A DNA stretch of 64,000 bases, from the NCBI RefSeq assembly GCF_019703515.2, contig NC_059356.1:23626197-23690196 (forward strand), written 5' to 3'. Source of the DNA: Myxocyprinus asiaticus (lineage: Eukaryota > Chordata > Actinopteri > Cypriniformes > Catostomidae). The notes beneath the pieces are model-generated. The model saw only the letters and a program-made list of their open reading frames with translations. It made no database searches and was not told where the DNA came from. This document shows, piece by piece, positions 19,109 to 31,676 of this stretch (the stretch's first letter is position 1; every line of letters begins with the position of its first letter). The position numbers were made by a program, and so were the translations under genes.

Positions 19109-20683
19109 CAGGTGCATCTCAATAAATTAGAATGTCATGGAAAAGTTCATTTATTTCAGTAATTCAACTCAAATTGTGAGAATCGTGTATTAAATAAATT
19201 CAGTGCACACAGACTGAAGTAGTTTAAGTCTATGGTTCTTTTAATTGTGATGATTTTGGCTCACATTTAACAAAAGCCCACCAATTCACTATCTCAAAAA
19301 ATTAGAATATGGTGACATGCCAATCAGCTAATCAACTCAAAACACCTGCAAAGGTTTCCTGAGCCTTCAAAACGGTCTCTCAGTTTGGTTCACTAGGCTA
19401 CACAATCATGGGGAAGACTGCTGATCTGACAGTTGTCCAGAAGACAATCATTGACACCCTTCACAAGGAGGGTAAGCCACAAACATTCATTGCCAAAGAA
19501 GCTGACTGTTCACAGAGTGCTGTATCCAAGCATGTTAACAAAAAGTTGAGTGGAAGGAAAAAGTGTGGAAGAAAAAGATGCACAACCAACCGAGAGAACC
19601 GCAGCCTTATGATTGTCAAGCATAATCGATTCAAGAATTTGGGTGAACTTCACAAGGAATGGACTGAGGCTGGGGTCAAGGCATCAACCACACACAGACA
19701 TGTCAAGGAATTTGGCTACAATTGTCGTATTCCTCTTGTTAAGTCACTCCTGAACCACAGACAACGTCAGAGGCATCTTACCTGGGCTAAGGAGAAGAAG
19801 AACTGGACTGTTGCCCAGTGTTCCAAAGTCCTCTTTTCAGATGAGAGCAAGTTTTGTATTTCATTTGGAAACCAAGGTCCTAGAGTCTGGAGGAAGGGTG
19901 GAGAAGCTCATAGCCCAAGTTGCTTGAAGTCCAGTGTTAATTTTCCACAGTCTGTGATGATTTGGGGTGCAATGTCATCTGCTGGTGTTGGTCCATTGTG
20001 TTTTTTGAAAACCAAAGTCACTGCACCCGTTTACCAAGAAATTTTGGAGCACTTCATGCTTCCTTCTGCTGACCAGCTTTTTAAAGATGCTGATTTCATT
20101 TTCCAGCAGGATTTGGCACCTGCCCACACTGCCAAAAGCACCAAAAGTTGGTTAAATGACCATGGTGTTGGTGTGCTTGACTGGCCAGCAAACTCACCAG
20201 ACCTGAACCCCATAGAGAATCTATGAGATATTGTAAAGAGGAAATTGAGAAACAAGAGACCAAAACATGCAGATGAGCTGAAGGCCACTGTCAAAGAAAC
20301 CTGGGCTTCCATACCACCTCAGCAGTGCCACAAACTGATCACCTCCATGCCATGCCAAATTGAGGCAGTAATTAAAGCAAAAGGAGCCCCTACCAAGTAT
20401 TGAGTACATATACAGTAAATGAACATACTTTCCAGAAGGCCAACAATTCACTAAAAAATTTTTTTTTATTGGTCTTATGATGTATTCTAATTTTTTGAAA
20501 TAGTGAATTGGTGGGTTTTTGTTAAATGTGAGCCAAAATCATCACAATTAAAAGAACCAAAGACTTAAACTACTTCAGTCTGTGTGCATTGAATTTATTT
20601 AATACACGAGTTTCACAATTTGAGTTGAATTACTGAAATAAATGAACTTTTCCACGACATTCTAATTTATTGAGATGCACCTG
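19109..20683 (+). mobile_element. nearly intact Tc1-like transposon (1575 bp)
   Basis: The element is bounded by TA on each side (19107-19108, 20684-20685). Its terminal inverted repeats are about 203 bp (19109-19311 and about 20481-20683) and differ at roughly seven positions by eye, near 96-97 % identity. Each repeat carries related words at its outer and inner ends (CTCAATAAATTAGAAT and CTCAAAAAATTAGAAT on the left), the IR/DR layout known from Sleeping Beauty-type elements. A single transposase gene fills the interior. The close match of the two ends and the single coding lesion indicate a young copy. Confidence 0.92.
19408..20403 (+). pseudogene. Tc1-like transposase, one nonsense codon
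   Basis: The frame from ATG 19408 to TGA 20401-20403 would give 331 residues, near the usual 340 of Tc1 transposases, which cut and paste the element at TA sites. Residues 1-110 hold the two helix-turn-helix DNA-binding regions and a GRKR hook-like motif (GRKKCGRKRC, about 50-59). The catalytic triad is visible: Asp in LFSDESKF (about 144), Asp in IFQQDLAPAHT (about 236), and Glu in DLNPIENL 34 residues later, the DD34E signature. The only clear lesion is an in-frame TGA at 20224-20226 just after IENL, where the family has Trp. The frame stays open afterwards (DIVKRKL to GAPTKY). The enzyme would therefore lose about its last 59 residues. The Leu after the second catalytic Asp is unusual, since Asn is common there. 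Confidence 0.92.
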
Positions 20684-20689
20684 TATATA

Positions 20690-22030
20690 TATATTATACT
20701 TTACATTTTCACTTAAATCTTAATGAAACTTGGAACACGTAAACCACAGGTCAGCATGAGGAAACAGGCCAAATTTAATCAATTCACTAATGCATGGTGG
20801 CACTATAACTGAAAAAAAGTAACAAAAATTATCAATTGTGTGTTGAAATTTACCACCAAAAAAAAATATTTCCACAACAGCAGCACAAACAAATTCTTTA
20901 AAATGTGGTCATTTTGGTCATTTTATTCAAACATGTGCATGGACTCCAATGATTGGCACTTATGGCTATATTGTCTTTCTTCTTAGCCATCACTTTCTTC
21001 TTTTCATCCATAAAACTTCTGGAAATTTGTGGGTAAATGCAAAAATGTGAAATTTCTGTCGCATTCTGTCTACAACATGAAATGAATAGTAACAGCAGCA
21101 GAGAACAAAAAGAAAACCAGTAAAGATATGTGTCCTGAAGGTCAAGAGGTACTGCAATGATTTGAACTTTCAGACGATGTGAAATAGATCAATATTAAAC
21201 ATTCATATGCTACAAACAGTTAATTCGCTTAACATACTGAAGCTTTGTCAGAATTTAGCTGTCAGAATTGGTGAAACAAATAAAGGAAAATGCTTTTGAA
21301 AACATAATTTCTCATCCTTTCAATTCCCTGACATTATTACACGCAATAGGAAGCAGAAAATGATTAAAATTCAATATGATGCAAAAAGTGAGATGGATTT
21401 ATGCAAAAATATCTGTAATACCGCTCATAACAACTGCAGCTCCACAAGTTTGTCTTCAAAATTTTACATCAGAGCCTTTATTTATGACAACTTTCACATT
21501 TTTCATTTCAAAATGGTCCCTTTGGCAAGTTGTAGGCCTCTGCAAAATAATTTATCTGAAATCTCCATTGGCATTTCATCAAAAAGAATACATTAACTGT
21601 AAACTCAGTTTTGAGATTCCCAGGTTGTAGGTTGTTCTCTTAAGCATATTTCTAGTACTTCAACAACTTCAAATAGGTCTACCTGATGTAACTGATGGAA
21701 GTATTCTACTTGCACAAAAAAAAAAAAAAAAAAAAAAAACAATGCTGTTTCATGAGTTACAATTATACAGAATTGCATTCAAATTCTACGAAATTTCCAG
21801 CTAGTTATCTTGGTTGTGCCAAGGAAAAGTTACTTTTAATATGTGAACTATTCAGGTGTGTTAATAACAAATTTACCATTCTTGCACAAATGCAAATTAA
21901 TTTTAATTGTTTGTTTGTTTGTATTCTTAATCTTAAGTTAAGGTTCTGTGTGCTAATAGGCTTGTTTAGCAAAGACACAAATCTCATGCATTAACATTTA
22001 TATTAACTGTTGATATTTCTTGTGAAATTA
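20690..22030. other. AT-rich sequence, no gene recognised
   Basis: Apart from a run of about 24 A (21717-21740) and a short TTTG run (about 21905-21930), I see no structure, exon or repeat end. Confidence 0.4.
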
Positions 22031-22044
22031 ATTACTACGGAGTG

Positions 22045-22730
22045 TCTATTTGCACCCCGGTGTAAGCACCATCTGCCACACAATGCAGCTATTTGCACCC
22101 CAGTAGTGTGATGGAACCAAAGAAATATACCACAAACCAAACAATAAATGTCACTGCAGTGGCATGAGGAGTAAAGATGGTGTGTGATTGTGTACTGTTG
22201 TCCTAGCGACCGCGGTTCGAATCTGCGTTTTGTTACATTCTTTTTCCCATCCGATTTCCTGTTTCCACTCTTAATATGTCATTTAATGCTACTTAAAATA
22301 ATAGATAAAAATGAATATAAATGTTGTCGCGGTGATTTGGTCACGGTGAATGTCGAGTACAGTAATATGTTGTTAATATGGTAACCATGGTTAATTTTGT
22401 GGTTACTGTAAATTTACAAAACAATACCATGGAGAAACCAAGTTAAGGTTAGGTTTAGGGGTAGGTTAATGTTGTGTGTCTGTGGAACTCTAAATAAACA
22501 CAATAAGCACACTGCAGTGATGCCCATATACTGTATGTTAGTATTTAAATATGGGTGCAAATAGTTTCTGACAATATTTGCACCAGGGTGCAGTTAGTAT
22601 CTACCATTATTTGCACCAGGGTTGGAGTGCAAATAATATCTGCCACTACTTGCACTGGGGTGTGAATAACATATACCATTATTTGCACCAGGGTTCAAAT
22701 AGCATCTGCCTTAATATTATCATTAAGAAT
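22045..22730. repeat. TTGCACC-rich repeat region with 33-bp minisatellite
   Basis: From 22553 to about 22718 five units of about 33 bp follow one another, each containing TATTTGCACCAGGGT and then a variant of AAATAGTATCTGCCAT; the third has six extra bases. Two more related words (CTATTTGCACCCCGG, CTATTTGCACCCCAG) lie at 22047-22110, before a SINE-like insertion. It is non-coding. Confidence 0.75.
22175..22330 (+). mobile_element. tRNA-like SINE fragment
   Basis: A degenerate A-box region (GATGGTGTGTGATTG, about 22176) is followed about 25 bp later by a good B box, CGGTTCGAATCTG (22213-22225), and by TTTTTCCCATCCGATTTCC and an A-rich end. This is the layout of a tRNA-derived SINE. Boundaries are uncertain. 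Confidence 0.5.
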
Positions 22731-22844
22731 ATATAATTTATCTACTGCAATTAGTTATGCTTATCAAAGAAAGCCTAAATTCAGGCCTGTGGTATACGCA
22801 GACTGCAGAGAATGGTTTTAAAGACAATTTTAACAACAAATTAT

Positions 22845-24010
22845 TTGTGTTATTATTATTATTATTTTATTATTATTTTTTAGATTAACATTTTTATTGA
22901 TTGATTCTCAAAACACAATGCAATATTTTTACATCTAACTGGGTCAGAGAATTTGGATGATAACTTTTACATTCATTTGGGGCTTCATCTTTTTTAAGAA
23001 TGAGACTGATCAGGGCTCCTCCAAAGTAATATCTGAGTCAAGAAAGTATTTTTGATCACTCGTCAATTTAGGAAGTTCTAATGGCTCTACAAAGTTGCTA
23101 ACAACCTTATCGGTAGATGAAGACATGGAACTATAAAGATTGAAATATAATTATTTTAAGGCCTTATTAATATCTGTGGCAGAGGTAAATATATTGCCTC
23201 CAGAAGACTTCACTGAAGGAATGGTGTAAAAAAACTCTCTCTGTTTTATGTATCTGGCAAGTCGTTTCCCTGCTTTGTCCTCCGGCTCAAAGTATGTCTG
23301 TCTTGCCCTGAATAAGCAAAACTCTACCTTCTGTGGCAAAATAGTATTGTACCTATATTTTAGCAGAGTCAACTCTCTAAGACCAGTGGATGACATTCGG
23401 CGCTTCAGCTGTGTTTCAGCACTTTTAATACTCTTTTCCAATTCTATAAATTCCTGTGCTTTGATATTTTTAATGAATGAGGCATATTGAATGATCCGCC
23501 CCTTAAGAACTGTCCTCCCTAAGTTCCTCCCATGCCACGTCCACAGAGGACACTGAGGACCAATTGGTTTCTACATAAACATTAACTTCTGTCATTAACA
23601 TTTGTTGAAATACTGGGTTCAGTAGAAGGGATGTATTAAAGTGCAATTTATATGATTTTCTTTTCTCTATATGCGGTAACATCTCTAAACATACCAAAGC
23701 ATGATCTGAAACTAAAATGTTCCCAATTGAGCAATCAGTGGAATGGAATAAGTGATTTAGAAATAAAAAATTAAAAAATCTATTCTAGAGTAAATCTTAT
23801 GACCTGATGAAAAAAAGGTGTAGTCCCTCCCAAATGGATTCAGAAGTCTCCAAATGTCTGTAAGACCAAGATTTTTACACATCCTCTGTAGTGTCAATGT
23901 TGCTCTGAAGGGTCTACACACTTTTGCATCACTATGATCAAGGACCATTGAGGGTTGTTTTTTACGTAAACTGTACAATTGATACATTAATGTAATTTAT
24001 TTTGTGTCCT
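22845..24010 (-). mobile_element. Tx1/L1-like LINE fragment
   Basis: The minus strand carries part of ORF2 between the endonuclease and RT domains, and a 3' tail. Recognisable peptides in order are NLGLTDIWRLLNPFGRDYTF (about 23870-23810), IYSRIDFL, HALVCLEMLPHIEKRKSY (about 23690), LKYRYNTILPQKVEF (about 23360-23310), then KAGKRLARYIKQREFF. A deletion joins the sequence of IT-LEE to SLILKK, removing the start of RT. The copy ends with AATCAATAAAAATGTTAATC and an AT-rich tail at 22845-22915. It has several frameshifts. A second copy on plus at 40561-44620 retains parts missing here. Confidence 0.85.
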
Positions 24011-24014
24011 TTGT

Positions 24015-27000
24015 CTCTGATAAAATGTGAAAGCACATGGAAAGCTCTATTAAAGTTGCATGTAATGGACTTATGAATGGTCTGAGGCTCTCGTTAATAT
24101 ACAAATGTTTAATACTTTTGGGAATCATGCTGTAGAAATTAAGCACTATTTATGTCCAGCTAATGTTCTGCTTAGTGCTTTAGAAAACCCATCCATGACT
24201 GCTTAATAGCAATGTTGGGTTGTAAGGATTCATCAGTTTGTGGACATACTGAAGAGCACCTACAGTATCTGGATATAATGGCAGAGTAGACTAAAAATAC
24301 ACTGTACATTTAAAAGGAAACTACTTACATTTGAGATATTATTAAAGCATAGTTTTTTGGAAATTGTCCAAAATAGTCCTATTATGTAGACCAACCCTAA
24401 TGACCTTAATGTTACAGGAATGCAATGCATTAAATTCCATCAGCTCTGAGATTACTGCTTGAAAATGCTTGAAAATAGAGGTCTACCATTTGGAATAATT
24501 ATTGTAACTATATAATTATAGGAATAATGAATAATCTGCAGAAAAGCATTTGTTACATTTTTAAAACTGTACTCAACTCAATAAATTGCAACCTGGGGCA
24601 TAATTAATTCTTGCATATTTATTCAAAGTATGAAAACAAACCAAAAATCTATTTAAAAGTAATCCGTTTTATATAATACTTGTTTATGGACAACAATTTA
24701 TTATGTTGATATACTGTATTAAAGGTAGGTTAAGACAGTACCTATTTGAAAGTGTAAAATCAATAATAACATTACATTAATTGTATTGTGAAATACAGGA
24801 CAATCTGTTAAATTGAAAACCGACTAAAAAGTAATTACCTGATAAATCCTTTTAAAATTAATAACCCACTGACTGGTACACAGCAAAGTCAAAACATTTC
24901 TGAAGCATTGTGATATGTGAGAGTTTACAATATCCACATTCATTCAGAAATTGATTCAGAGTTGACTGTACTTCTCAGCACAAAGAAGGTATGTAAGCTT
25001 GAGTAAATTTGCCATATGAAGAATTGGCATTATATGACAAAGCACTCAGTTGTTAAGAGCCTACTTCGATGAGAACAATACAGTGTAATGTTAAGACAGA
25101 TGTTCCCATGACTTAATTAGCTTGTGTCACACAGCCCGTAATGTAAACAGCCCCACAGAACAATTACACATGTAGAATGCTGCAGAAATCTAGGCATATT
25201 TACACAGAATTAGAACATCCGTCATTCACATCTCTGTACACATCCACCACTCCTTATGTGTTTGTTTAATAATAATTTGTATCATTTGATTATACTTTTA
25301 GCTATCAATAAAACTGTAGTACTTTCAGCTCTGTTTAACACATTTAAGGGTCACATATATAATGTCTGCGCTACTAGCATCACCCAACATAATTGGAAAA
25401 ACATTGAAGGTTTCCTGAACACTCCCCCTGTCTTCCATTGGTTGGGCAAACAGATAGTCCCACACCAAAATCATGCCAATTGGTTGAGCCAATGTTGCTG
25501 TGTCTGGCTGGTCAGGATGTTCTAACAAAAGATCAATATTTTGAGAGCACCACAGAGCCACAGTTTCACACTTTTGGGGAGAAATCAGCCTATTACTATC
25601 AACTTACAGTATTGAAGCTGAACATTAAACTGGGATAGGAGAAAGTATTTTAATATTGAAATATTACAAGAATTCTACATAATAACCCTGAATATCAGCA
25701 TAGAAAAAGTCCACAGATTCTGTCTGGGCCTGATAATAATACATGTTTGTTCATGTATAACAAATGTGCTTGAGTGCTATGGGGGTCTGTTGGATATATT
25801 GCTTCTTGTATCCCCAAGACTGTAGTAAGATATTCTTATTTTTATGTCTACTCTCTGAACAAGGGTGATCAGCTGAGGAATGAGCTAATAAGGGGGATGG
25901 GGAGGCGTACGATCACCCACACCGCCTCAGCCAAGTGAAATAAATCTCTCCCTTTTCCAGTGATACTGCATACTCAGTCATGCCCTTGTGGTTTTAGTCA
26001 CACCGTAGGCTGTTTACAGCAATTACAAATGCATAAATAAAAATGAATATAATAATGAGTATAAAGTCGCGTAATGGATTATAACTAAAAAGTATCATCC
26101 CTGATGATCATCTCTCTGAATGATCTGAGACCCAAGCTCTCCAGGCTACATAAACGATGCAATATTGGACAGATAACTTCCGAAAGGATGCAAATGAATG
26201 TGTGTTTTGTTAAAAGAGGCAGAATCTCTTTAGTCAATACTGAATTAATAATGTTAGTACTGATATTATTAATAATGCATTGCATTGAGCCGATTACCAT
26301 TAAGAGACTTTAATACATTTAAACATGAGGTACACACCACAGAACAGTATATGCAAAAGGGCCTGTTTAACTAATAAACACACCCTTGGTGTTACAGTAA
26401 GTGTGTAAAGAAAACACACAAAGTGCGTTAGCAACAAATGTGCATCTCCTAAAGGAAATCGCAGTGCTTGCATGGCAGCACAAGGATTATCTTAAAGTTT
26501 TAGGGTAAAGTTAGGTTGTTGGCTTTGGCTGCATAAATGAAATGCAGCATTAGAGGTGCTGTCATGACAATCAGCATGTTTGGTCAGCTGCACACATGAA
26601 TCAACACAGTCATGGCGTAAATGTGACTCAAAATAGCTAAATTCAGTATGCAAATAGCTGAAAGACTGAATATCATAAATGTAAAACAATGGGAGCTTTT
26701 CAAATTGTAATCTTAAATTTCTTTAAAAAGTAGAATGTTTACCAAAACTAAGAGATAGTACACAAAAGGCTAAAATGATCAACAAAACAAAGTTTAAATG
26801 AGGTCTATATGTAAATCAGTTTGGGCTGAATTAATTGCAGAAATGTAATACCCCTAATCAGAATGTTTACCTTGCAGGCACTGTAAATACTTTTTAAGGT
26901 GATGGGCACATACATAAATAACAAACATGCACATGAAGTTATTAGACACTCTTAAATGGGTGTAAGTGATTCCATTTATTTCCTAACCATTCAGAAATAA

Positions 27001-27680
27001 CCTGAGGTGTGTTCTATTTTCATCCTGGATAGCAACATCACAAAGGACAAAGTTTTATTGTACACAGAAATAAGACAGTTGGGATATTTAATTATAATTT
27101 GAGGGTCTTTTCTCTGTCTAGTTAAATCTGACAAAGGCAAAGAGATATATCAGAACAAGAGAAGAAATGAAGAACCCTGCAGTCTTCAAAAAAATCGAAG
27201 AAAAAAAGAGGTGTGAAGTCATAGACCAAAATCTGGCCAAATTTTTTTATTTTTTTCATTTCGATGCTTCGTAACAGCTCGCCAGGGCGAACACTTCTTA
27301 CCGGCTGCTAAACACCGTCTTACTGCCATTGGTTCACATCATCGGTAGGTGTGACCTGGAGCTCCATGTACTTTGAGGACCCGTTGCATGGCCAGTGTTT
27401 GAATTTTTGCAAACAGTATGTCGTTGTTCAGCTGTTTCGAACTTTCTGGCTCTGAGCGAAGAACGAAGAAGAACTTCAATGTGAGTGTGCTGGGGCTTCA
27501 GAACTCTCAAGACTATGTGATACATTGTGGCTTAGTAAGAAAAGGAAATTCCATTGTGTCCATGGTTACAGGTCTCCCATGGTAACAGCCCCCTGCTCCA
27601 CATTAAAGTCTGTCACAGAAATGACTAGTACATATATGACAGGACAGAACAAATGTCAACTCAAATAATGCACACCCTCA
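24015..27680. other. mostly unique AT-rich sequence, no gene recognised
   Basis: Over this 3.7 kb I found no exon, RNA gene or complete repeat. A phrase at about 25470-25500 (CCAATTGGTTGAGCCAATG) resembles a dispersed fish repeat. The minus-strand frame at 25325-25561 is a by-product. Confidence 0.35.
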
Positions 27681-27689
27681 CATACACAC

Positions 27690-27950
27690 TCTTCTGCTTT
27701 TGAATCATGGTGGGCCATTTCCATTGACTTTATATACTGAGCTAATGGCATTTTCTATCCCCAAATCCTACTCCTAACCCTCGCACAAACCTTTCTGCAC
27801 TTTTAGATTTTAATCAAACATTCTTAGTATGTATATTAAGCTGTTTTCCTCATGTGGACTATAGCTGGTCTCCAAAATGAAAGTGATTTTAGGTTTTACT
27901 GTCCTTGTGTGGGCATATGGTCTCCACAGTTTAGGCAAAACCTGACTGAA
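27690..27950. repeat. dispersed non-coding teleost repeat
   Basis: The order of phrases GGGCCATTTCCATTGACTTT, CCTACTCCTAACCCTCGCAC, GTTTTCCTCATGTGGAC and TCCTTGTGTGGGCATATGG matches a MITE-like repeat very common in cyprinid introns. A shorter related piece may lie at 31060-31125. Confidence 0.5.
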
Positions 27951-27954
27951 GCAC

Positions 27955-28595
27955 TCTCATGACCAAACGTCACTGGGGGAACTTTTTGCATGCACCACTG
28001 AAATGTCACACTTGGTCCGAAAGTTAAATGTCAATCTGCTGCCATATTCAACTCATTTCAGAGCATTCCACTGCTTTACCCAATGCAAAATTTTTATATT
28101 AAATTATCTGAAAATTCGGTCATCATTTAGGCCTACTCATTGCTTTATTTATTACTTATTAGCCCATTGTTTTGTTAGCTGTGAAACACAAAGGGTGTGT
28201 CACATTGCCGGTGTTGCAGCTCAAAAAATGAGAAAAACAGTGTAAAAATGATCATAAAAAATAATCCACAAGCTGTATCACGAATCTTCTGGTGCTGTGT
28301 GATTGCTTTGTGTGAGGAACAGATGCAACTTTAAGTGTTTCAGCAACATTCAGCGCTTCCATCCTCCTTAACAGTCAGCTCCCAATTCATGGCTCATTTA
28401 AACATTAAAATTTGCCGCCTCAAAAAGCGTTTTGACATCACTGATGTCAAATGCCATGGGCTCTGTCATTTCATGTGACTGATTACGACAATCTAATGTT
28501 TAGATGTATATTTTTGAATGAGTCAAATATTTTTGACTGTCATCAAAAGATCTTCAGCAATTAAATCCTTAATTTTAAGTTTAGGAATGGAGTTG
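27955..28595. other. no gene recognised
   Basis: Only short AT-rich frames occur. The words GCTTTGTGTGAGGAACAGA at about 28300 echo the inner part of the foldback MITEs. Confidence 0.35.
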
Positions 28596-28603
28596 GGTTA
28601 GGG

Positions 28604-29140
28604 CAGGATTTTCAAAGTCGTAAACAGTAAGCCCTCCAGCCAAATGGCGAGTTGATTCCTCAACCTCCGGTTTTGTTTCTCTCTCGATATACCACATCTA
28701 AAAAGGCAGAATAATTGTATGAATGAACAGAAGCAGAGCTATACGGTATGATAACAGATTTTCAAGTGTACAGGAAACATTTTGATCATGCACACGCACT
28801 CTGTGCGAGAGCAGGGAGATTTCATAAGAGAGCAGAGTATATTTTAGAGCGTGCATTCAGTTCTGTGCAATAGAGAAGGAAATCCATGTGCGAGCGGAGA
28901 GATTCATGCTTTCACATTCAGTAATTGGATGCGCTCTTGCATGACATGCATGTGCTCTTAACATTTAACCGTATTAATGCCATAGACTAGAGCTTCGTCT
29001 ATTAAGCTGGACAATGGTCTTTTAAGCTATAAATTTTCTTCATCTTAGTTATTTATCTTTTAATTTTACTTAGTGAATTTATCATCATTCTCCACGCCTC
29101 TCCCGAAATGCTCTGGCGCCCCCCAGTTTGAAAACCGTAG
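28604..29140. mobile_element. hAT-type MITE with 8-bp target duplication
   Basis: The ends CAGGATTTTCAAAGTCG and CCCAGTTTGAAAACCGTAG form short imperfect inverted repeats of the TTTTCAAA kind found in hAT elements. The octamer GGTTAGGG is present at 28596-28603 and again at 29141-29148, an exact 8-bp duplication as hAT transposases make. The 537-bp interior has no coding potential. Confidence 0.85.
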
Positions 29141-29149
29141 GGTTAGGGG

Positions 29150-31670
29150 ACCTAAAATATCAATATAGATACACCTAGTATTAGCTGCATCTCTATATTA
29201 TTATAATTAATTATAATTATTAATTATAATTATATTAGGGGCAAGTGGGGCTAAGCCCCACCAGAGGTGGCGCTGTTGTGCAAATTGCATGGCATCATCA
29301 TAAATGTATTTTAAGAAATAATATATTTTCCACAACTTAAACTTGTTTTATGTCCATTATACAAGAAAAAAGTATATATTCTTTTGAGAAATTCTATTAT
29401 TATTAAGGTATGTTGCATAAAAGCCATTTAATCGTTCTCATTTGCTATGCGTGGGGCTAGCCCTTCATCCTCAATGTTAATCAACAGAGATCTGAAGAAT
29501 GTCATGCACACGTGCAACGAGCATTCAACGATGGCCTGAGGGGCTAGTTTGCCTTTGCCCCTGAGCCAATCAAAAGCTTCTATCATAATTATGTCAGCTG
29601 TTGACATGAGCATCGGAAGTTACCGCTCTTGACTGCAGACCTGCATAGTGAAATTCATTGGTAAGTTTTAAAAGCAATTTTTTTTCTAATGTGCTGTTGG
29701 TTGGATTAGTTAAGCACCGTTTATTATTTCATTGAATTGTATGCCATTGCAGTGAGGTGTTGTGTTGTTGGTGCATTGGTTTGTATTAGATATCAATGAA
29801 TGCTAAATACTGGGAGTCTGTCGTTTTAATTAATTTTGTTTTGCTGTTCATTCGAGTTAATGAGATAATATGCACATCCTTTGATGATTTACCTATTTGT
29901 GGTTTAATTTCATGAACACTTGAGCTTTTTGACATGGATGTGCATGTCTTAGTGGTGTTTTGTGCTGAGATTAAATTATTAGGGATGTTTGTGTGGCATC
30001 ATGTTCAGAGACTGCCCAAAAAAACATTTGTTATTCGTCACTCTCTGTAAAATTTCTGCCATGGTCCATTACTACTTTTTAACATACTTGTTTTCATTTT
30101 ATAAGTATTAAGGCATTGAGGGGCGTATCACATCCATGACAGTAGACAGGCTTTTATGATAGATTTTTTTTTTGACTCCCCTTGTTTGAGTCTGGTGAAA
30201 CCAATGAGTTCTAGTGTGAAACCTCTACCTGTCAATCAACCACTGTGCTAAAACAAGGTTTTTAAACTTTGCCGGTTAAAACGCAAACACACATGCACAA
30301 GATCTCAGAATTTCATAGTCCCTGATGAGAACATAAAGTGTAACATGTGAAGCTCATCTGTGAAGCTCAGTTAACACAGTTATTCCACTAAAATAACGGA
30401 TGTGATGTTTGCGCTTATTAAATGCATTCATAATTGGTTGAAATGATGAGCAGCTTTTTTCGTGTTTTTTTTTTCTTTTTTTATGCAGTTTTAGCGCTTT
30501 ATTATCATACATTAACCCACTGAAGTAATGATTGATGTAAGCAGAAATCTCTTAAATCCCTCTACTCAAAATCTAAACACAAAAGAGATGCACAATACCA
30601 GGTGTAAAGTTAATACGCATATTAATACCATGGAATGAACAGGGCACACGCACAGTGGGAATGTAAGTGATAAAGAGTGAAGTCAAAATTGATGCACTAG
30701 GTTAAAATGTTTTTCTTGTTTCTTTTTTATCTGTCAAAATGATTATTTGTCAGTGTTTCAAAGATCAGTCAAATAATTGATTAAGTGAATGTTTGTGCCC
30801 CACACTAAATAATGACCCTGAGATGCCACTGCGTAGTTTAATTTAACAAAACTTATATTTTTAAGTATGAAACATTGCGGTTAAACGGGTGATAAATCCA
30901 AAGACTGCAGAGCCAGTGTCAGAATTGTCCGAACTGAGGTGATAACAATAATGTTTTGATGATGAAGTTGCTACGGTGACATGTTGGTCATGAGCTTTCC
31001 CTGCACAAACACACATAAGTTTGCTTAGCTATCTAAATGGGCACATACCATAAACTTCTATAGTTTTTATAAATGGTTATTATGAGTACTATAGACCAAC
31101 CCTAACCCACACCCTAAAATAAATTTTTTTTTCTTTTTTTAAAAAAAAATCTGTATATACAAATAATTTTTCCAAATGAGGATGTCCCGTAAGGTCCCTC
31201 ACTGGGAGATTTATTTTATGTATTTTTTAGATTTAGCACAGATTTTTTACATATTTTGTCCACAAATAATATCTAATACAAGCACACGCACACACACACA
31301 TACAGTACATAGACCTCCGCTGGAAACAAACAAACATACATATAAACAGACACATGTAGTTTAAGCTTCAGTTTATAAATCCAATAGCGACCACAGAATG
31401 ACACAGGAGGGCAGAAGAGCACAAGCTGGAACACCCTGCGGCCATGTTAAACATAATGTGACAACACAATTGCTCATACAGAGCTCCAAATCCTATGACA
31501 GAAACAGACAGGGAGTCTTCCCATGAACAGAACATTTTCTGTCCTGCTCTGCAGTCAACAGAGAATGTTTCAGTCTGGGGTCTTTAGGTGAACATGCATT
31601 TCTAAAGCAATCTCTGAAGTGCAAACTTCAGTTCTACTGTGTTAGGTACATAGAAGAATGTAGAAAAATA
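29150..31670. other. possible older DNA transposon remnants, no gene
   Basis: Near 29235-29275 lies a GC-richer patch, GGGGCTAAGCCCCACC, and a related GTGGGGCTAGCCC follows at 29451. Phrases such as TGTTTGTGCCCCACAC recur at about 30790. These could be the ends of a decayed element of roughly 1.6 kb, but no open frame or duplication supports it. The rest is AT-rich, with a short CA run at 31284-31302. Confidence 0.3.
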
Positions 31671-31676
31671 GTTCAA

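Noticed and set aside
20031..20451. Minus-strand ORFs opposite the transposase
   Set aside because: They are antisense shadows of the Tc1 transposase coding strand.
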